NCBI RefSeq assembly: GCF_001019715.1
Contig: NZ_BBXJ01000001.1
Span: forward strand, 1,240,001 to 1,304,000
Direction of reading: 5' to 3'
Length of the DNA: 64,000 bases
Origin: Rodentibacter caecimuris
GTDB taxonomy: Bacteria > Pseudomonadota > Gammaproteobacteria > Enterobacterales > Pasteurellaceae
Under the pieces are notes generated by a model that had not been told where the DNA came from, ran no database searches, and worked only from the letters and a program-made list of their open reading frames with translations. The position numbers were made by a program, and so were the translations under genes. The first letter of the stretch is position 1. Each line of letters begins with the position of its first letter. Shown here piece by piece: positions 1-10,808 of the stretch.

Positions 1-392
1 CTTTAACATAGATCCCAACATGATAACCGTTCGGCCCACGTCCTGTTTTAAAGAAAATTAGGTCACCGGTTTGAATGTCTTCCTTACGAATAAGTTTTCC
101 ATGTCTAGCCTGTTCTTTTGTCGTTCTAGGTAAAGCAATATTAAAACGATCAAAAAAAGTTTTTTGAACAAATCCGGAACAATCTACCCCATGTCTGGAT
201 TTTCCGCCTAATACATAAGGCGTTCCCGCCCATTCATACTGTTGTTCGCTCAATAACGTAATTGCCATAATAGGATCATCAATTTTTCCTTTATAATTAA
301 TGGCATAATTTTCCTTTTCGGAATACCCTGAAGAACAAGCAAATAACAGCATTGTAGTAAAAACAAGAAGTAACCTTTCAATCGATCTCATT
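1..392 (-). CDS. nlpC: NlpC/P60 family lipoprotein, partial (3' end outside window)
   Basis: Read on the minus strand from the ATG at 392, the frame is open to the window edge, so the C-terminus is missing. It starts with a lipoprotein signal (lipobox LLFAC, predicted lipidated Cys about residue 19). The NlpC/P60 fold follows, with the catalytic-Cys motif VDCSGFVQ and, near the edge, the His motif GYHVGIYV. The family cleaves peptide cross-links in peptidoglycan, and this member would be anchored in the outer membrane. It lies next to ihfA and pheT as in Haemophilus. MepS/Spr is the alternative name for this type; I cannot separate the two without the full sequence. Confidence 0.85.
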
Positions 393-409
393 TTATATCT
401 CAAAGAACA

Positions 410-438
410 AAAGTGCGGCTAAAAATAACCGCACTTTT
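410..438. terminator. Uptake-signal-pair terminator
   Basis: AAAGTGCGG and CCGCACTTT form a stem with an A-rich loop followed by T residues. It lies between ihfA and the nlpC-like gene and probably ends the pheS-pheT-ihfA transcript. Confidence 0.7.
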
Positions 439-441
439 CAT

Positions 442-738
442 TTATCGACTTATTTTCGCTTTTTCAACTCTCGTACGTAATTTCTGCCCCGGTTTAAATG
501 CCACCACACGGCGTGCTGAAACCGGTACGCTTTCCCCTGTTTTAGGATTACGTCCCGGACGAGAAGCTTTATCACGTAATTCAAAATTACCGAATCCCGA
601 TAATTTCACATCACAGCCAGATTCAAGAGATAAGCGAATTTCTTCAAAAAAATCATCCACTAAGTTCTTAGCCTCTAATTTTTGCAACCGATATTTTTCA
701 ATTAAAAATTCGGTAATATCAATTTTTGTAAGCGTCAT
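442..738 (-). CDS. ihfA: Integration host factor alpha subunit
   Basis: This 98-residue HU/IHF-fold protein bends DNA at specific sites as a heterodimer with IhfB and serves replication, site-specific recombination and promoter architecture. The N-terminus [10 protein letters not shown], the central beta-arm region GRNPKTGE and the length all match the family. The Pro in the arm ([10 protein letters not shown]), which intercalates DNA, is present. It begins 4 bp after the pheT stop, so it is very likely cotranscribed with pheST, the arrangement also known in enteric bacteria. Confidence 0.95.
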   Translation of the reverse strand: MTLTKIDITEFLIEKYRLQKLEAKNLVDDFFEEIRLSLESGCDVKLSGFGNFELRDKASRPGRNPKTGESVPVSARRVVAFKPGQKLRTRVEKAKISR

Positions 739-742
739 AGGT

Positions 743-3130
743 TTAGTCTCTTAATTCAGCGTTAAAACGTTGTTTAACTTCATCTAACACAGCGGAAATT
801 ACAGCGTTGATTTCATCGTCTTCCAAGGTTTTTTCATTGTCTTGAATCGTCAAACTGATAGCAAGGCTCTTTGTACCTGACGGTACGCCAATACCTTTAT
901 ACACATCAAATAAATTCACTTGAGTGAGTTTTTCCCCACCAGCTTGCTTACATGCATCAATGACATCACCAGCAGCAATTTCATCCGCTACCACAAGTGC
1001 CAAGTCTCGGCGATTCGCCGGGAATTTGGAAATTTTCCTTGCTTGTATGACATTCCGATTTGCAATTGCGTTCCATAAAATTTCAAATACAACTATTTTT
1101 CCATTTAACCCCAATTTTTGAGAAACTGATGGATGAAGCGTACCAATAAAGCCAATTTCTTTACCGTCCAGTTCGATTGATGCAGATTGTCCCGGATGTA
1201 ATGCCGCAAAAGTTTTTGCGACAAAACGTACTTTATTTCCCACTCCGGTTAAAGACAACAGGCTTTCTAAATCGCCTTTTAAATCAAAGAAATCTACTGA
1301 TTCCGCTTTATTATTCCAACTTTCGTTACTTGTCGTACCACTCATTACCGCACTTAATACAAATTCTTGACGTACGCCGAATTCAGCATCGGCATCAGGA
1401 ATAAATCGTAATCCCGTTTCAAACAAGCGAACACGGTTTTGTTGACGGTTTTGGTTATATAGCACTGCTCCGAGTAAGCCGCTTAACAATGAAACTCGCA
1501 TTACCGACATTTCGGTGGAAATAGGGTTTGGTAGCGCTAGCGCCTCCTGATGAGGATGCAATAGACTTTGTACTTTTGGATCAACGAAACTATAAGTGAT
1601 CGCTTCTTGGTAATCTGAATCTACAAGTGCGGTCTTAATTCGGGCTAAATCCAATACGGCTTCTTTATGATCACGCATACGCAAATGTGCCAGCGGTGCA
1701 TTGTTTGGAATGCTGTTATAACCATAAATACGCGCAACTTCTTCAATTAAATCTTCTTCAATATCAATATCGAAACGCCAGCTTACTGAGGTTACCGTCC
1801 ATACATTATTTTCGTATTGAACATCAAAACCGAGGCGTTCAAAAATATCGGTAACAATCTCGGTTTCAATATGATGCCCCAGTAAAGCATCTAATTTCTC
1901 ACGATGAAGTTGAATTTTTTTGACTTTCGGTAAAAATTCTTCATTTACCGCCTCATTAATTGCTCCACTCTCACCGCCACAAATTTCAAGTAATAATGCC
2001 GTTGCACGCTCCATTGCATGATGTGCTAATTCAAAATCAACCCCACGCTCAAAACGGTGTGACGCATCCGTATGTAAACCATATTGTCTTGCTCGACCGG
2101 CAATCGCTAGCGGAGTAAAGAAGGCCGCTTCCAAAATAACATCTTTAGTTTCAGAGGTAACACTACTTGCTTGTCCCCCAAAGATCCCTGCCATCGCAAG
2201 CGGGCCATTTGCATCCGCAATCAGTAAAGTATTTGATTGTAATTTTGCCGTGTTGCCATCTAGTAAAATCAGTTCTTCACTATCTTTTGCCAAACGCACT
2301 TGTACCGGTTGTACAACTTTTGACGCATCAAAGGCATGCATCGGTTGGCCTAATTCAAGTAAAATATAATTTGTAATATCAACGACAGGATCAATAGAAC
2401 GTATACCGCAACGACGCAATTTCTCTTTCATCCACATCGGTGAATCGGCTTTTACATTCACATTTTTTACCAATCGAAGTAAATAACGCGGGCAGGCTTC
2501 CGGCGCGACAAGTTCAATATCAATTTTATCTGAAATTGTTGCCGGCACTACGTCAAAGTGCGGTCGATTTACCGACTGTTTATTAACAACAGCAATTTCA
2601 CGGGCAATCCCTGCTATACTTAAGCAGTCCGCACGGTTCGGGGTTAAACTGATCTCAATAGCTTTATCGTTTAAATTCAAATATTGACGAAAATCTGTGC
2701 CGATTGGTGCATCTTGCGGCAACTCTATAATTCCCTCAGCATCAATATCAATACCAAGTTCAGAAAATGAGCAAAGCATACCCTCTGACAGTTGACCGCG
2801 TAATTTGGTTTTCTTAATTTTGAAATTACCCGGCAATACCGCTCCTTCCGTAGCACAAGCAACCTTTAATCCTTGACGGCAATTCGGTGCACCACACACG
2901 ATATCTAATAATCTGTCACTACCGATATTAACCTTCGTCACACGTAATTTATCCGCATCAGGATGTTGGGCGCACTCAACCACTTCTCCGATAACAACGC
3001 CGGTAAAATCACCCGCAACATTTTCTACGCCGTCCACTTCCAGCCCTAGCATGGTGATTTGATCACATAATTGTTCCGTAGAAACAGCCGGATTAACCCA
3101 TTCTCTTGCCCACTGCTCGCTAAATTTCAT
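743..3130 (-). CDS. pheT: Phenylalanyl-tRNA synthetase beta subunit
   Basis: At 795 residues this is the usual length for the beta chain of the (alpha beta)2 enzyme that charges tRNA-Phe. An EMAP/tRNA-binding-like domain occupies about residues 40-150 ([20 protein letters not shown]). The B3/B4 editing module (about 210-390) and B5 domain (about 400-475) follow, then the catalytic-like core. The C-terminal ferredoxin-like anticodon-binding domain starts near residue 700 ([12 protein letters not shown]). It is downstream of pheS in the same orientation with a 64-bp gap. No damage is seen. Confidence 0.97.
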   Translation of the reverse strand: MKFSEQWAREWVNPAVSTEQLCDQITMLGLEVDGVENVAGDFTGVVIGEVVECAQHPDADKLRVTKVNIGSDRLLDIVCGAPNCRQGLKVACATEGAVLPGNFKIKKTKLRGQLSEGMLCSFSELGIDIDAEGIIELPQDAPIGTDFRQYLNLNDKAIEISLTPNRADCLSIAGIAREIAVVNKQSVNRPHFDVVPATISDKIDIELVAPEACPRYLLRLVKNVNVKADSPMWMKEKLRRCGIRSIDPVVDITNYILLELGQPMHAFDASKVVQPVQVRLAKDSEELILLDGNTAKLQSNTLLIADANGPLAMAGIFGGQASSVTSETKDVILEAAFFTPLAIAGRARQYGLHTDASHRFERGVDFELAHHAMERATALLLEICGGESGAINEAVNEEFLPKVKKIQLHREKLDALLGHHIETEIVTDIFERLGFDVQYENNVWTVTSVSWRFDIDIEEDLIEEVARIYGYNSIPNNAPLAHLRMRDHKEAVLDLARIKTALVDSDYQEAITYSFVDPKVQSLLHPHQEALALPNPISTEMSVMRVSLLSGLLGAVLYNQNRQQNRVRLFETGLRFIPDADAEFGVRQEFVLSAVMSGTTSNESWNNKAESVDFFDLKGDLESLLSLTGVGNKVRFVAKTFAALHPGQSASIELDGKEIGFIGTLHPSVSQKLGLNGKIVVFEILWNAIANRNVIQARKISKFPANRRDLALVVADEIAAGDVIDACKQAGGEKLTQVNLFDVYKGIGVPSGTKSLAISLTIQDNEKTLEDDEINAVISAVLDEVKQRFNAELRD

Positions 3131-3194
3131 TATTCTTTATCCTTTAAAATTTGTTATATATAACCTCGTTTTGAGGGTATATCTGAAAAATAAT

Positions 3195-4495
<1,301 letters not shown>

Positions 4496-4524
4496 AAAAA
4501 ATAGCATAACCAAAGTTATGCTAT
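4496..4524 (-). terminator. Terminator of the OmpA-family lipoprotein gene
   Basis: ATAGCATAAC and GTTATGCTAT form a perfect 10-bp stem with a 4-base loop. On the minus strand a run of T follows, just past the stop codon at 4539. Confidence 0.85.
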
Positions 4525-4538
4525 CTGTTTAATCAAAA

Positions 4539-5399
4539 TTATTTTTGATAAAGTGGTGTAGGACCTTGTGTACCACCATTCATTTGGCTTGCGTCTTGAT
4601 GTAATTTCATCAAAGAACCTGAAGAAGTGATTTCTACACGACGGTTAGGACGTAAACAATCTTTTTCTTCTTTACTTGCGTGACGGAAACCTTCACAAGC
4701 TTTAACCTGTGGGTTTTTACCATAGCCGACAGCCGTGATCTGAGCTTTTACACCATCTTCAATTAGACGTGCTTTTACACGATTTGCACGACGTTGAGAA
4801 AGATTCAAATTGTAAGCATCAGAACCTAAACGGTCAGTATAACCCGCTACTTTAACCTCTTGCGCATTTGCTGATTTTAGTTGAGCAGCAACATTATCAA
4901 CCACTTCTTTACCACGTGGAGTCAATACATCTTTATTGAAATCAAACAAGAAATCACCGCTTAGAGTATATGCAGACTGACCGTTACATCCGTTTGGATA
5001 CCAGAAGAAACTTTGTGCGTTATGGTTTTTATCAAATAAGATTTTATATTGACAGATTTTATGCACACCGTTTTCACGATAGTTAAATGCATAATCCCAT
5101 TCTTCTACACCATATAAACCTTCAGAGAAATGTGGACGACCAATCAAATTGTAGAGTTGATCTTTATTCATACCACGTTCAATCATACGTACATTATCCC
5201 AGTTTGGCCATGAACCAAATTGGCTACCGTCATGATTAAAACCTGAACTGTCAATTTTTGGCCATACCAGTTGTGGTACTTGAACGCCATCAACGTCTTT
5301 ATACTCAGGCATACCTTCAGAAGTAACTTTGCTTAAGTTACCGCAAGCTGCAACTGTCGCGATGGCAGCTGCAGATAATAAAATACGAGATAATTTCAT
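4539..5399 (-). CDS. OmpA-family outer-membrane lipoprotein with BamE/SmpA-like N-domain
   Basis: The 286-residue protein has a lipoprotein signal (lipobox VAAC, Cys about 19). A BamE/SmpA-type domain covers about residues 70-145 (MNKDQLYNLIGRPHF, then EEWDYAFNY). The C-terminal OmpA peptidoglycan-binding domain begins near residue 148 (LFDFNKDVLTPRGKEVV) and contains the conserved VAGYTDRLGSDAYNLNLSQR and NRRVEI segments. It probably tethers the outer membrane to the cell wall. The domain pair is seen in Pasteurellaceae surface lipoproteins. It has its own terminator and appears monocistronic. I do not assign a gene symbol. Confidence 0.85.
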   Translation of the reverse strand: MKLSRILLSAAAIATVAACGNLSKVTSEGMPEYKDVDGVQVPQLVWPKIDSSGFNHDGSQFGSWPNWDNVRMIERGMNKDQLYNLIGRPHFSEGLYGVEEWDYAFNYRENGVHKICQYKILFDKNHNAQSFFWYPNGCNGQSAYTLSGDFLFDFNKDVLTPRGKEVVDNVAAQLKSANAQEVKVAGYTDRLGSDAYNLNLSQRRANRVKARLIEDGVKAQITAVGYGKNPQVKACEGFRHASKEEKDCLRPNRRVEITSSGSLMKLHQDASQMNGGTQGPTPLYQK

Positions 5400-5592
5400 G
5401 TTTTTACCTTTTAACCATTAAAAAGTGCCATCCTTGTAATCAAGAAACACACAACTAAACTTTACTAATTCTAAATGAGAAAACTATAAAAGTTTCGAGG
5501 GGCTATACTAATAGTAAAAGACAAATTTGTAAATATTAAACTATGACTGAAGTATTCTATTTACAATGATTTTTGTAAAGTAATGTAAAAGC

Positions 5593-6651
5593 TTAATGAA
5601 TAAAATCTCGATAAGTTTTATTCATATAACCTTGAATAAGTGCGTTAGCACTCTCTTCTGCCTGCTGCCCTAACTTTTTCAATAATGTTTTTTTAACCTT
5701 ATAAGTCACGCCAATAACCAATTTATCTTTCATCATATTAAGTAAAAGATCATCACTGGTAGAAATCCCGTCTATTAATTGTAATTCTAACGCTTGCGTG
5801 CCGAACCAATGTTCACCGGTAGAAACTTTATTCACATCTAACTGAGGTCGATTTTGACGGACGAATTGTTTAAATAATTCATGGGTTTCTTCTAATTCTT
5901 GTTGGAATTTTTGTTTTCCTTTTTCAGTATTTTCCCCTAGCATCGTTACCGTGCGCTTAAATTCTCCTGCAGTCATCACATCGACATCAACATCATGTTT
6001 TTTTAATAGCCGATGAATATTCGGTATTTGAGCAACCACACCAATCGATCCAATAATAGCAAAAGGTGCAGCAATAATGTGATCCGCCACACAAGCCATC
6101 ATATAACCGCCACTTGCCGCCACTTTATCAATCGCAATAGTTAATTTGATTCCTTTTTGTTTTAAACGCGCTAACTGCGAGGCTGCCAAGCCGTATCCAT
6201 GCACAACGCCACCGGGACTTTCTAAACGTAGTAATACTTCGTCATCAGCTTTGGCTACATTCAGAATTGCTGAAATTTCCTCACGAAGTGCGGTTGTCTG
6301 TGAGGCAGAAATATCACCTTTAAAATCTAAAACATAAACACATGATTTAGGTTTATCAAGTGGTTCACCTTTTTTCAATTTTGCTTTTAACTCTTTTGAT
6401 TTTTGTTTTTCAGCTTTCTTTTCTGCTTTTTTTTGCTGTTTTAACTCTTCATCTGATAAATAAAAATCACGCAAATATTTAACTCTGTTCTCAAAATCCT
6501 CGGATAAATTGCTAATTACCAGCTCACCTTGCTCTGCCTCCTTATTTCGGCGGGCAGAAATAATAAATGCCGCAATCGCTGCAATGACAAGTAAAATTGT
6601 TAAGATTTCTAAAATAAAAATACCGTAGCCGGTTAAAATATCTGACCACAT
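5593..6651 (-). CDS. sohB: Inner-membrane peptidase SohB (S49 family)
   Basis: This is a 352-residue S49 protease. It has one N-terminal membrane segment (about residues 10-33) and a highly charged Lys/Glu linker (about 65-100). The ClpP-like fold follows, with the catalytic Ser in AASGGYMM (about residue 183) and the general-base Lys in EFKRTVT. Length and layout match SohB rather than the longer SppA. Family members degrade cleaved signal peptides or other membrane fragments. It is read away from asnS and has no cotranscribed partner. Confidence 0.92.
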   Translation of the reverse strand: MWSDILTGYGIFILEILTILLVIAAIAAFIISARRNKEAEQGELVISNLSEDFENRVKYLRDFYLSDEELKQQKKAEKKAEKQKSKELKAKLKKGEPLDKPKSCVYVLDFKGDISASQTTALREEISAILNVAKADDEVLLRLESPGGVVHGYGLAASQLARLKQKGIKLTIAIDKVAASGGYMMACVADHIIAAPFAIIGSIGVVAQIPNIHRLLKKHDVDVDVMTAGEFKRTVTMLGENTEKGKQKFQQELEETHELFKQFVRQNRPQLDVNKVSTGEHWFGTQALELQLIDGISTSDDLLLNMMKDKLVIGVTYKVKKTLLKKLGQQAEESANALIQGYMNKTYRDFIH

Positions 6652-6789
6652 AAAATACTCTCCTCTAATTTTATGGTTCGAACATTCTACTTGAGTCTAA
6701 CGCCAAGCTCTAACTTTTTATGGAAAATTTCGGGATTTAAGGTAAACTAGCCAGACTTTTTACTATTCTTATTACACCTAGGGGTTCGT

Positions 6790-8193
6790 ATGTCTAAAAT
6801 TTCATCTGTTGCAGATGTATTACAAGGAAAAGTCGCGATTGGTGAAAATGTTACTGTGCGTGGCTGGGTTCGTACTCGTCGCGATTCTAAAGCGGGACTC
6901 TCATTCTTAACCGTCTATGACGGTTCTTGTTTTGATCCTATCCAAACGATTATTAACAATGATATTGAAAATTATGAAAACGAAGTTTTACGTCTCACAA
7001 CCGGCTGTTCGGTTGTTGTGACCGGTAAAATCGTTGAATCACCGGCAGAAGGTCAAGCTGTTGAGTTACAAGCTGAAAAAGTCGAAGTGGCCGGTTTCGT
7101 AGAAGATCCCGATTCCTACCCAATGGCAGCCAAACGCCATTCTATCGAATACTTACGCGAAGTCGCACACTTACGTCCACGCACCAATATTATCGGAGCC
7201 GTAGCGCGTGTACGTCACTGTTTAGCCCAAGCCATTCATCGTTTCTTCCATGAGCAAGGCTTTTATTGGGTTGCAACTCCGCTTATTACAGCTTCAGATA
7301 CGGAAGGTGCAGGCGAAATGTTCCGAGTTTCGACTTTAGATCTTGAAAATCTTCCGCGTAATGAAGAAGGTGCGGTCGATTTTAGCCAAGATTTCTTTGG
7401 TAAAGAATCTTTTTTAACGGTTTCCGGTCAATTAAACGGTGAAACCTATGCCTGTGCATTAAGCAAAATTTATACTTTCGGCCCAACTTTCCGTGCAGAA
7501 AACTCTAACACCACCCGCCATCTTGCAGAATTCTGGATGGTTGAACCGGAAGTTGCCTTTGCCACATTAGAGGATAATGCAAAATTGGCTGAAGACATGT
7601 TGAAATATGTTTTCCGTGCTGTATTGGCTGAACGTAAAGATGACTTAAAATTCTTTGAAAAACACATCGATAAAGATGTGATTAGCCGTTTGGAAAACTT
7701 CGTTGCATCCGATTTCGCGCAAATAGATTACACCGATGCCATTGAAGTGTTATTAAAATCCGGTAAGAAATTTGAATTCCCGGTTTCTTGGGGAATCGAT
7801 CTTTCTTCTGAACACGAACGCTATCTAGCGGAAGAATATTTCAAATCTCCGGTTGTGGTAAAAAACTATCCGAAAGATATTAAAGCTTTCTATATGCGTT
7901 TAAATGATGACGGAAAAACGGTTGCCGCAATGGACGTATTAGCACCGGGAATTGGTGAAATTATTGGCGGTTCACAACGTGAAGAACGTTTAGAAGTGCT
8001 TGATAAACGTATGGAAGAAATGGGGTTAGATCCGAAAGATTACTATTGGTATCGTGATCTTCGTAAATATGGCACAGTGCCTCATTCCGGTTTTGGACTC
8101 GGGTTTGAACGCTTAATTGTGTATGTCACCGGAGTACAAAATATTCGTGATGTTATTCCATTCCCTCGTACACCGCGTAATGCGAATTTTTAA
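6790..8193 (+). CDS. asnS: Asparaginyl-tRNA synthetase
   Basis: The 467-residue class IIb synthetase charges tRNA-Asn. The N-terminal OB-fold anticodon-binding domain covers about residues 15-110 ([14 protein letters not shown]). The catalytic core has motif 2 ([21 protein letters not shown] region) and motif 3 ([15 protein letters not shown]) near the C-terminus. The sequence ends PRTPRNANF, typical of AsnRS. Carbonic anhydrase follows, as in Haemophilus, separated by a terminator. Confidence 0.97.
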   Translation: MSKISSVADVLQGKVAIGENVTVRGWVRTRRDSKAGLSFLTVYDGSCFDPIQTIINNDIENYENEVLRLTTGCSVVVTGKIVESPAEGQAVELQAEKVEVAGFVEDPDSYPMAAKRHSIEYLREVAHLRPRTNIIGAVARVRHCLAQAIHRFFHEQGFYWVATPLITASDTEGAGEMFRVSTLDLENLPRNEEGAVDFSQDFFGKESFLTVSGQLNGETYACALSKIYTFGPTFRAENSNTTRHLAEFWMVEPEVAFATLEDNAKLAEDMLKYVFRAVLAERKDDLKFFEKHIDKDVISRLENFVASDFAQIDYTDAIEVLLKSGKKFEFPVSWGIDLSSEHERYLAEEYFKSPVVVKNYPKDIKAFYMRLNDDGKTVAAMDVLAPGIGEIIGGSQREERLEVLDKRMEEMGLDPKDYYWYRDLRKYGTVPHSGFGLGFERLIVYVTGVQNIRDVIPFPRTPRNANF

Positions 8194-8209
8194 TCAAAAA
8201 TAGAGCTAA

Positions 8210-8238
8210 CTTGACCGCACTTTCTTGTGCGGTCAAAT
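8210..8238 (+). terminator. asnS terminator
   Basis: TTGACCGCAC and GTGCGGTCAA form a 10-bp stem followed by ATTTTT. The arms contain the uptake signal core. Confidence 0.85.
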
Positions 8239-8262
8239 TTTTATTGTTTTAAGGAAAGTAAA

Positions 8263-8946
8263 ATGAAAAAAATTGAACAGCTTTTCGCTAATAATTTAAG
8301 CTGGGCACAACGAATGAAAGAGGAAAATTCCACTTATTTTAAAGAGCTTGCTGATCACCAAACACCTCATTATCTTTGGATTGGCTGTTCCGATAGTCGT
8401 GTTCCTGCAGAAAAACTGACAAATTTAGAGCCGGGTGAATTATTTGTTCATCGTAATGTGGCAAATCAAGTTATTCATACGGATCTCAACTGTCTTTCCG
8501 TTGTGCAATATGCCGTTGATGTGCTAAAGATTGAACATATTATCATTTGTGGACATACTAATTGCGGTGGCATTAAAGCCGCTATGGCAGATCAAGATCT
8601 AGGTTTAATTAATAATTGGTTGCTCCATATTCGAGATATTTGGTTTAAACATAGCCATTTACTTGGAAAACTTTCACCAGAAAAACGTGCCGATATGCTG
8701 ACTAAAATTAATGTCAATGAGCAGGTGTATAATCTCGGTCGCTCTTCCATTATAAAAAGTGCTTGGGAACGTGGGCAGAAACTTTCTTTACACGGCTGGG
8801 TATATGATGTGAATGATGGTTTTCTAATTGATCAAGGAGTGATAGCAACAAGCCGTGAAAGCCTTGAAATTTCTTATCGTAACGCCATCGCTCGTTTACT
8901 CACTTTAGGTGAAGAAGATATCCTTAAAAAAGAACATACAGAATAG
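8263..8946 (+). CDS. can: Beta-carbonic anhydrase
   Basis: The 227-residue enzyme interconverts CO2 and bicarbonate. The ATG at 8263 is preceded by AAGGAAAG and gives the numbering of the H. influenzae enzyme. Zinc ligands are Cys42, Asp44, His98 and Cys101. The allosteric bicarbonate pocket residues Trp39, Gly41, Pro48 and Ala49 are all present. It is therefore predicted to be a type II, bicarbonate-regulated beta-CA. It is flanked by terminators on both sides and so is probably monocistronic. Confidence 0.96.
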   Translation: MKKIEQLFANNLSWAQRMKEENSTYFKELADHQTPHYLWIGCSDSRVPAEKLTNLEPGELFVHRNVANQVIHTDLNCLSVVQYAVDVLKIEHIIICGHTNCGGIKAAMADQDLGLINNWLLHIRDIWFKHSHLLGKLSPEKRADMLTKINVNEQVYNLGRSSIIKSAWERGQKLSLHGWVYDVNDGFLIDQGVIATSRESLEISYRNAIARLLTLGEEDILKKEHTE

Positions 8947-8948
8947 AA

Positions 8949-8977
8949 AAATGCGGTTAAAATTGACCGCACTTTTT
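8949..8977 (+). terminator. can terminator
   Basis: An uptake-signal-type stem (ATGCGGT / ACCGCACT, one mismatch) is followed by five T residues directly after the can stop codon. Confidence 0.75.
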
Positions 8978-9065
8978 GCATTTTACGAGATTATGTCGCA
9001 ATGGCACAAAACCGATATTTTAATGCCACTCCGCCTCTATCTAATCAAGAATTTCAATCGTTTAT

Positions 9066-9090
9066 CTTGTGTGTTTGCTACATAATACCG
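9066..9090 (-). repeat. Degenerate transposon-end-like sequence
   Basis: On the minus strand this reads CGGTATTATGTAGCA followed by ACACACAAG. It shares its first 15 bases with the terminal repeat of the transposons at 37-57 kb and resembles it loosely after that. No transposase gene is adjacent. It is probably a scar of a related element, but a single 15-base match may be chance or another family. Confidence 0.4.
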
Positions 9091-9116
9091 GTATTCTCCT
9101 TTTGGAGAATCAAAGA

Positions 9117-9383
9117 TTATTTTATTTCACTCAAGCTATTAAATAATCCATCATCCTGAGTTGGTATTTGCAAATAAAAACCCTGTGATTTAATTTTTTC
9201 CTCTACTTCATTTTTATCGGCATGATGAAGCGGTTTATTACCGGATAAATTAAACATCATCACAAGTTCGGGTTTACCAAAATGTTCCAATAAATTTCCG
9301 GGAACGGTAGAGAAATCATCACGTTTTTGAATATAAAGGTAACTACCCGCTTTTTTCTTACTTTTATAAATCGCACATAACAT
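9117..9383 (-). CDS. ycgL: YcgL domain protein
   Basis: This 88-residue protein is of the YcgL (DUF709) family, recognised from the N-terminal MLCAIYKSKKKAGSYLYI, the central PGNLLEHFGKPELVM and the C-terminal GFYLQIP segment. The structural family is known in gamma-proteobacteria, but its biochemical role is not established. It lies between two non-coding stretches and looks monocistronic. A hairpin at 9092-9110 (ATTCTCC / GGAGAAT) lies just after its stop codon and may terminate it. Confidence 0.88.
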   Translation of the reverse strand: MLCAIYKSKKKAGSYLYIQKRDDFSTVPGNLLEHFGKPELVMMFNLSGNKPLHHADKNEVEEKIKSQGFYLQIPTQDDGLFNSLSEIK

Positions 9384-9405
9384 TTTTACCTTGCCCCTAT
9401 AAAGA

Positions 9406-9438
9406 AAATCCCCACTGGAAACGCCAGCAGGGATTTAT
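9406..9438 (-). terminator. Terminator of Ala/Lys-rich lipoprotein gene
   Basis: On the minus strand AATCCC...CTGG and CCAG...GGGATT pair around a short loop, followed by TTTTC. It lies just past the stop codon at 9453. Confidence 0.7.
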
Positions 9439-9452
9439 TCTATTTTATAAAA

Positions 9453-10019
9453 TTATTTTGCTGCGTCTTTCACTGCATCTACAGCTTCAGCCGCTTTTTC
9501 AGTTGCAGATTCTTTCATTGAAGACATTGCTTCTTTTGCCGAATCCATTTTTTCTGCTGCTGAGTCTTTCATTTTAGAAGCCTTGTCGCTCATTGCCTCT
9601 TTCATTTCCGCCATTTTTTCCATAGTGGAATCTTTAACTTCCGCTACTTTAGCTTTTGCAGCCTCTCCGGCTTCTTCAACTTTCGCTACTGCCGCGTCTT
9701 TCATTTCAGTTGCTTTTTCCACAGCTTTATCTTTTGCATCTGCTGCTACAGACTTTGCTGAATCTACGGCATTCATTGTTGCCTCTTTCGCATCAGACAC
9801 TGCCTGTTTTGCTGCGTCTTTTACATCTGAGGCGGCTTGTTTCGCTGAATCTTTAACATCTGATGCCACACTTACCGCAGCCTCTTTTACATCTGCAGCC
9901 GCATTGGCTGTCGCCTCTTTTGCCGCTTCAACTTTTTGTGCTGTTTCTTGTTTATCAAAACAACCTGTTACTGCTAAACTTGCGCCTAATACTAATGTCG
10001 CTAATACTGTCTTTTTCAT
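9453..10019 (-). CDS. Low-complexity, LEA-like lipoprotein
   Basis: The protein is 188 residues. A lipoprotein signal (VTGC lipobox, Cys about 20) is followed by a mature region made almost wholly of degenerate 11-residue repeats of the type DVKEAAxSVAS or SAKEAMSSMKE. These are rich in Ala, Lys, Asp, Glu and Met with no Cys, Trp or Pro. The pattern predicts a long amphipathic helix like LEA-type proteins or apolipoprotein-like helices. It probably sits at the periplasmic face of the outer or inner membrane. I do not know its function. The opposite strand is also open in several frames because of the repeat composition, but those frames have no coding signals. Confidence 0.8.
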   Translation of the reverse strand: MKKTVLATLVLGASLAVTGCFDKQETAQKVEAAKEATANAAADVKEAAVSVASDVKDSAKQAASDVKDAAKQAVSDAKEATMNAVDSAKSVAADAKDKAVEKATEMKDAAVAKVEEAGEAAKAKVAEVKDSTMEKMAEMKEAMSDKASKMKDSAAEKMDSAKEAMSSMKESATEKAAEAVDAVKDAAK

Positions 10020-10264
10020 TTTTATCTCCTAATAATAAGTACATAGACTAGCAAAGCATACTTGCTTTGTGCAAGGTATAGTTTACGTAAAAATCAAATA
10101 GTCGAAAACAAAATTTACACTTTAGAAAAAGAAAACTACTGTCTTTAATCTTAACTTTTAATCATAACCAATTGAAAAACAATAGTTTTATAAAAAGTTC
10201 CCCGTTTAAAATTTATTTTTTGTAAAGAAAATTAAAAATGTAAAATGTTTATATTTTAGACAAA
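10020..10264. other. AT-rich intergenic region
   Basis: There is no gene. The stretch is very AT-rich, carries the ribosome site (AGGAG) and presumably the promoter of the lipoprotein gene at 10019, and holds no clear terminator for sixA. Confidence 0.5.
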
Positions 10265-10750
10265 TTAAAGCATTTCAGGTGAATAACTGTAGCTCATGAT
10301 CTGCCCTTTTCCATTTTTCCAATCAACTTGAGCAATGGTTGCCGGATAAAAACTAATCGGGTTTCGTTTACCATAAAGCTCTGCAACAATTTCTCCAACT
10401 AACGGCAAATGGGAAATAATAAGGATATTTTCTATGCCTTTCGTTTCCAATACTGATAAATAATCTACCACCAATTCTGCCGATCCGTAAGGTGTAATGC
10501 CTTCCCAAATTTCTAAATTAGCCTGTAGTTCCGAATCAAATGCCAAATTCACTTGCTCAAAAGTCTCTAAAGCACGTTGATAGGGGCTGACTAATATACT
10601 ATTAAATGAAAGTGCGGTTGATTTTGTCGTATTTTTTAACCATTCTCCCTGCACAAAAGCTTGTTTTCTTCCATATTCGGTTAAACGACGATCTTTGTCG
10701 GCTTTAGCCATCACTTCGGCTTCGCCATGACGCATGATAAAAATTTTCAT
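10265..10750 (-). CDS. sixA: Phosphohistidine phosphatase SixA
   Basis: This is a 161-residue histidine-phosphatase-superfamily member. The RHG motif (FIMRHGEAE) holds the nucleophilic His at residue 8, and a second His is in IISHLPLVGE. SixA removes phosphate from phospho-His domains, in E. coli those of ArcB and the nitrogen phosphotransferase protein. Size and sequence match SixA rather than the larger phosphoglycerate mutases. It follows glmM on the same strand but a terminator separates them. Confidence 0.9.
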   Translation of the reverse strand: MKIFIMRHGEAEVMAKADKDRRLTEYGRKQAFVQGEWLKNTTKSTALSFNSILVSPYQRALETFEQVNLAFDSELQANLEIWEGITPYGSAELVVDYLSVLETKGIENILIISHLPLVGEIVAELYGKRNPISFYPATIAQVDWKNGKGQIMSYSYSPEML

Positions 10751-10771
10751 ATTTGCTTTCCTAAATTAAAG

Positions 10772-10802
10772 AAAAAACCGACCGCTCTTTTTAGAGCGGT
10801 CG
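10772..10802 (-). terminator. glmM terminator
   Basis: CGACCGCTCT and AGAGCGGTCG form a perfect 10-bp stem. On the minus strand a T run follows, 6 bp past the glmM stop. Confidence 0.88.
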
Positions 10803-10808
10803 TATCAA

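Noticed and set aside
9583-10051. Long open frames opposite the Ala/Lys-rich lipoprotein gene
   Set aside because: They arise from its repetitive codon use. They lack ribosome sites and encode only Ser/Phe- or Leu-rich low-complexity sequence.
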